Positions 24,461 through 64,000 of a stretch of DNA of 64,000 nt are shown here, in pieces (position 1 is the first letter of the stretch; every line of letters starts with the position of its first letter). The translations under genes were made by a program, and so were the position numbers. The stretch is from contig OZ025278.1 of the NCBI GenBank assembly GCA_964019165.1, forward strand, positions 10,305,528 to 10,369,527, in the 5' to 3' direction. The notes under the pieces are model-generated. The model made no database searches, was not told where the DNA came from, and was given only the letters and a program-made list of their open reading frames with translations. The stretch is from Mastigias papua (Eukaryota > Cnidaria > Scyphozoa > Rhizostomeae > Mastigiidae).

Positions 24461-24635
24461 TATTAAAATTGATGTGAGAAACTCAAGACAGTGATAGGCT
24501 CTTCTCTATTCAGAACATAACATAACACACACACTAACTTCGAGAAGCAAAATATAAAAAAAAGGTATAAATCCTAACAAAACAATTATCGCAGCATGAT
24601 CCGTCAGTCACTGTAATATGAGTCATATTCCAACA
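24461..24635 (-). repeat. Copia 5' LTR
   Basis: 175 bp, same sequence as the 3' LTR. It should hold the element's promoter; its A-rich segment (ATATAAAAAAAAGG on the + strand) gives no clear TATA assignment on the element's strand. Confidence 0.95.
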
Positions 24636-24640
24636 TTTCT

Positions 24641-27600
24641 CAATTAAAAGTTTTTCCTTCAAAATATAAGGCTATAGCCTTGGTATTTGATACAAATTTA
24701 CACATTTCTCAGTTAAAAGTTTTTTCTTTAAGATATAAGAATATAGCCTTGGTATTTGATAGATATTTACCCATTTCTCAGTTTTTCCTTCAAACTGCAA
24801 GACTATAGCCTTGGTATTTGATGAAAATTACCAATTTCCCAGATAAAAGTTTGTCCTTCAAAATGCATGACTATAGCCTTGGTATTTGATGAAAATGCAC
24901 ACACTTATCAGTTGAAAGTTTTACCTTCGAAAGTAAGGCTATAGCCTTGCTGCCGATGACAATATACCGAATTCTCAGTTGAAGGTTTTTCCATCAGACT
25001 GTATGGCTATAGTCTTCGTAATTGATGAAAATCAGCCGAATTCTCAGTTGAAAGGTTTGTTTCAAAATGTAAGGCTATAGCCTTTGTATTTAATAAAAAT
25101 TTACGCATTTCTCAGATAAAATTCTTTCCTTCAAAATGTAAGCCTATAGCCTTGGTATTTGATAAAAATTTACCCATTTCTCAGGTAAAAGTTTTTCCTT
25201 CAAAATGTAAGACTAATGCCTTGGTATTTGATGAAACTTTACCCATTTCTCAGGTAAACGGTCTTCCTTCAAAATGTAAGACTATAGCCTTAGTATTTGA
25301 TAAAACTTTACCCATTTCTCAGGTAAACGGTCTTCCTTCAAAATGTAAGAATAATGCCTTGGTATTTGATGAAACTTTACCCATTTCTCAGGTAAACGGT
25401 CTTCCTTCAAAATGTAAGACTAATGCCTTGGTATTTGATGAAACTTTACCCATTTCTCAGGTAAACGGTCTTCCTTCAAAATGTAAGGCTATGGCGTTGG
25501 TATTTGATAAAAATTTACCCATTTCTCAATTAAAAGTTTTTCCTTCAAAATATAAGGCTATAGCCTTGGTATTTGATACAAATTTACACATTTCTTAGTT
25601 AAACGTTTTTCCTTCAAACTATAAGGCTATAGCCTTGATATTTGATACAAATTTACCCATTTGTCTGCTAAAAGTGTTTGCTTCAAAATGTAAGGCTATA
25701 GCCTTGGTATTTCATGAAAATCAACCCAAATTTCAGTTGAAAGTTCTTCAATATGTAAGGCTATAGCCTTGGTATTTCATGAAAATCAACCCAAATTTCA
25801 GTTGAAAGTTCTTCAATATGTAAGGCTATAGCCTTGGTATTTCATGAAAATCAACCCAAATTTCAGTTGAAAGTTCTTCAATATGTAAGGCTATAGCCTT
25901 GGTATTTCATGAAAATCAACCCAAATTTCAGTTGAAAGTTCTTCAATATGTAAGGCTATAGCCTTGGTATTTCATGAAAATCAACCCAAATTTCAGTTGA
26001 AAGTTCTTCAATATGTAAGGCTATAGCCTTGGTATTTCATGAAAATCAACCCAAATTTCAGTTGAAAGTTCTTCAATATGTAAGGCTATAGCCTTGGTAT
26101 TTCATGAAAATCAACCCAATTCTCAGTTGAAACGTTGTCTTCGAAATGCAAGGCTATCGTCTTGGCAGGTAGATAATGTCTGCCAAAGTGTCAGGTGATC
26201 TATCTTGTGTGAAATTGTAAGGCTATAAGCATGAAGTTGGGTGAAGGTGAGCTCAATTGTGAGATGATAGAGTTTTCCGCAAATGTAAGGCTATGGTCCT
26301 GGTAGTTTCATGAAACTCAGGCAATTGTTAGGTGCAGGGTGGTGGTTCAAAATTTAAAGCTATAGCCTTGGCTCTTGATGAAACTGAGCCCAATTTGCAG
26401 TTAATAGAGATTTTTTGAAAATGTAAGGCTATAGCCTTGGTGTTTGATGAAAATCAGCCCAATGTTCAGTTGCTGATCTTTTTACCAAAATGTAAGCCTG
26501 TAGCTTTGGCATCTGATGAAAATTGGCCCAATTGTCATTTCATGGATGTCTTTGAAAACGTAGAGCTATAGCCAAGGAATTTCGTAAAAGTTAGCCCAAT
26601 GGGCAATTGATGGAGTTTCCTTCAAAATGTAAGCCTATAGGGTTGGTAGTTCATGAAAATCAGCCCAATTGACAACAGCTGATGGATGTTGCTGCAAACT
26701 ATAAAGCTATAGCCTTGTTAATTTGAACAAAATCAGCAAAATTGACAGATGACGGAGTTTTCTTCAAACGTTAAGTCTATAGCTTTGGTACCTAATGAAA
26801 ATCAGTCCAATTGTCCGTTGATGGATTCTGCCTCAAACTGTTCAACCATAGCCTTGGTAGTTATGAAAGTGAACACAAATGTCCGCTGAGGGATTTTGGT
26901 TAAAAATGCAAGGTTATAACTTTTGTATAGGATAAAACTCAGCCAAAGGGTCAGTTCATGGATTTTGGTTCAAAATATAAGGCTATAGCCGTGGTATGTG
27001 ATGAAAATCAGTCCAGTTTCAGCTGATAGAGTTTGCCAAAAAACTGGCAGGATATAGTCTTGGTATTTGACGAAAATCAGCCCAATTGTCAGTTGATGGG
27101 TTTTGCCCCAAATTGTAAGGCTATAGCCCTGGTCTCTGATGAAAATCAGCCCGTTTCAGTTGAAGGATTTTGGTTCAAAATGCAATATTATATCCATTGT
27201 AATGGATGAAACGCAGCTCAAGGGCCAGTTGATGGGCACTGGTTAAAAATGTAAGGTAGTAGCCTTGGTATTGTAACTAAAATTATATCCCTTCTCACTT
27301 GATCGAGATTGGTTGAAAATGTAAGGCTATAGCATGTGTGTTGAGGAAAATTAGCACATTTTTCAGCTGATGGTTTCTTCCTTAAAATATGAGGCTATAG
27401 CCTTGGCAATTTGATGAAAATCAGCCCAAGTGTCAGTTTGGGATGTTGGCTCAAAATATAAGTGAATAGGTCTTGTATTTTTGGATAAAATTAGGCAACT
27501 GTTCGCGAGATGGATGTTTGGGAAAAATTCAATGCTGTAGCCTTGGAATGTTCAAGAAAATCAGCCCACTTTGCACTCAATCGATTTCGGTTCAGAAGGG

Positions 27601-27780
27601 TAAGCTATGGCTATGGTATTTGAGAAAAATCAGTCCAGGAGCTACTTGATCGATTCTAGTTCAGAAGATGAGAATATAACCATGGCATGTTGATGACAGT
27701 CTCCCCAACTTCACTTGATCGATCTTGGTCCAAAGAGTAACGTTATGTCCGTGGTTGGTGGATAAAACTGAAACAATGCG
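24641..27780. repeat. Minisatellite with 14-bp palindromic core, right arm (about 45-48 units)
   Basis: Tandem units of 65-69 bp. The best-conserved part is the perfect palindrome AAGGCTATAGCCTT followed by GGTATTTGATGAAAA. A homogenised 69-bp subfamily fills about 25200-25530, and its unit is a multiple of 3, which makes a spurious 148-aa frame at 25152-25598. A homogenised 65-bp subfamily (about seven near-identical copies) fills 25686-26130. From about 26130 to 27780 the units diverge steadily while the GGCTATAGCC core stays recognisable. Confidence 0.95.
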
Positions 27781-28331
27781 AGCTAGGTTGTGTTGTGAGA
27801 TTTTCGGTGTGAGATGAAAATGGATGGTAATTAAAATTATGATCTAGAATATAGGTGAAGATAGGCGATAAGTAACAATGTGTTCAGTATATTTGCCAGG
27901 GTGTTGCAGATCTAAAATTTTCATAGCTAATAAATATACTAATGATAATAAAGATGTTTTAAATAGAAATGGACATGGAAATTCAGTATGTCGTAAATAA
28001 TTGTAACTGATGTTTTTGAGAAATCTTGAAGTGTAGCAGTCTGCAGTCAAGGCTGTTGATATCGATATTGAAAATGTTCTGTAATAAGTGGATAGGGCCT
28101 ATTGATATTGGAAGTACATTTGATCATATGACCTTACGGTCTAAAGGAAGATATGCTGATTGGTCATATGTGGTGATATACCCACCACTAAATCACAACT
28201 GCAGTCTTCGGACACAAAGCTTGTTTGAGTTGGGTATAAGAGGGCTAGCTTGATGTAGCTGACAATCGGTTGCAAGTTTGTGCAAACAGCCATAGTCCTT
28301 GTAAGACATTCCGCAAGGCTGTAATTCACAC
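27781..28331. other. Intergenic spacer between minisatellite and cadherin stop codon
   Basis: No gene recognised. It should contain the cadherin gene's 3' UTR and polyadenylation site (- strand); no confident AATAAA was identified. Confidence 0.5.
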
Positions 28332-63500
<35,169 letters not shown>

Positions 63501-63548
63501 CTATAATATAAATGAGTTAATCAGGGTCGATCAATCGCTAATCAGGCA

Positions 63549-63624
63549 AAGGGCCAATCAATCAATCAATCACTCAATAGATCAATAAATCAATCAATAC
63601 GTCAATAAATAAATCAATCAATAC

Positions 63625-63672
<48 letters not shown>
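63549..63672. repeat. (AATC)n tetranucleotide repeat
   Basis: CAATCAATCAAT runs with AATAAATC interruptions. Confidence 0.93.
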
Positions 63673-63856
63673 GGCTTCAATCATATTTGCCTAAAAGCTC
63701 TTCAATACTGTATCATATTCAAGCAATTTTGCCAAAAGAACTGATAACTTCATAGTCCATGTTCAAATTTTTGATTATAATGTACTTATCATGTTACCTA
63801 ATAACTTCAGGTAGTTTAACAATATACACATGGGACATTTGGCTGGCAGATCTGAT

Positions 63857-64000
63857 ATGCACGTTTTCTATAACAGACATATTTTGCCCAGTAACGAAAC
63901 TTTCTTAACTTTTTCATGATTTCAGTACTGGAGCTTTCCTAAGATTTTCCTATCAACAACATTCCAGTTGATGAAACACACTGCAGTGTTACGCAGACAG
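63857..64000. mobile_element. MITE family B, cut by window end
   Basis: TATGCACGTTTTCTATAACA, then AACGAAACTTTCTTAACTTT and TTCATGATTTCAGTACTGGA match the left half of the copy at 55138. Confidence 0.6.

Larger units (their letters stand above)
20169..24635 (-). mobile_element. Complete Copia (Ty1/copia) LTR retrotransposon
   Basis: A 4467-bp element with two 175-bp LTRs, a primer binding site, a polypurine tract, a 5-bp target duplication and one intact gag-pol frame, in reverse orientation. The LTRs show no difference by eye, so insertion was recent on an evolutionary scale. It landed inside the palindromic minisatellite, and a near-identical unoccupied copy of the target exists at 25391-25595. 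Confidence 0.97.

Noticed and set aside
25152..25598. 148-aa repetitive open frame
   Set aside because: It is the 69-bp (23-codon) subfamily of the minisatellite read in frame. It breaks as soon as unit length changes, and it has no splice or start context.
24641..27780. CRISPR-like array (palindromic repeat with variable spacers)
   Set aside because: The spacers are themselves homologous between units, the units are 65-69 bp, the genome is eukaryotic and no cas genes are present.

Overview
This is an AT-rich animal nuclear genome window from an invertebrate. The evidence is intron-split extracellular-protein genes with GT-AG introns in consistent phases, Copia and non-LTR retrotransposons, many short inverted-repeat transposons and long TA/CA microsatellites. 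The repeat and gene style fits a marine invertebrate such as a cnidarian, but nothing here fixes the phylum.

Layout. (1) About 4.1-15.0 kb, + strand: an anosmin-1 (ANOS1/KAL1)-like gene. It has Cys-rich box exons, a WAP domain and FnIII domains 1 to 4. Eight consecutive exons (7977-15021) join in phase. The signal-peptide exon, one exon between Cys box and WAP, and the end of FnIII-4 were not found. (2) 15.0-19.7 kb: no gene, one Harbinger-like MITE and microsatellites. (3) 19.7-27.8 kb: a minisatellite of 65-69 bp units built on a 14-bp palindrome core (AAGGCTATAGCCTT). It is split by a complete, apparently young Copia retrotransposon (20169-24635, - strand) with identical 175-bp LTRs, a 5-bp target duplication and an intact 1344-codon gag-pol. 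(4) 28.3 kb to beyond the right edge, - strand: a large cadherin gene of 21 recognised exons, with six EC repeats, a membrane-adjacent domain like that of CDH23/PCDH15, one transmembrane helix and a cytoplasmic tail ending in a class I PDZ ligand. Its 5' part lies outside the window. (5) Inside the 13-kb cadherin intron (42.9-55.9 kb) lies an intronless, complete PH-domain gene (51515-52039, - strand), plus LINE fossils and MITEs.

The two main genes encode secreted or membrane adhesion/matrix proteins, but no functional link between them is visible. The rest is a repeat landscape: two MITE families with TACACG-type ends seeded through the cadherin introns (one appears to supply a splice donor), Harbinger-like and hAT-like MITEs, LINE 3' remnants and many simple repeats. 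No tRNA, rRNA or CRISPR array was recognised.
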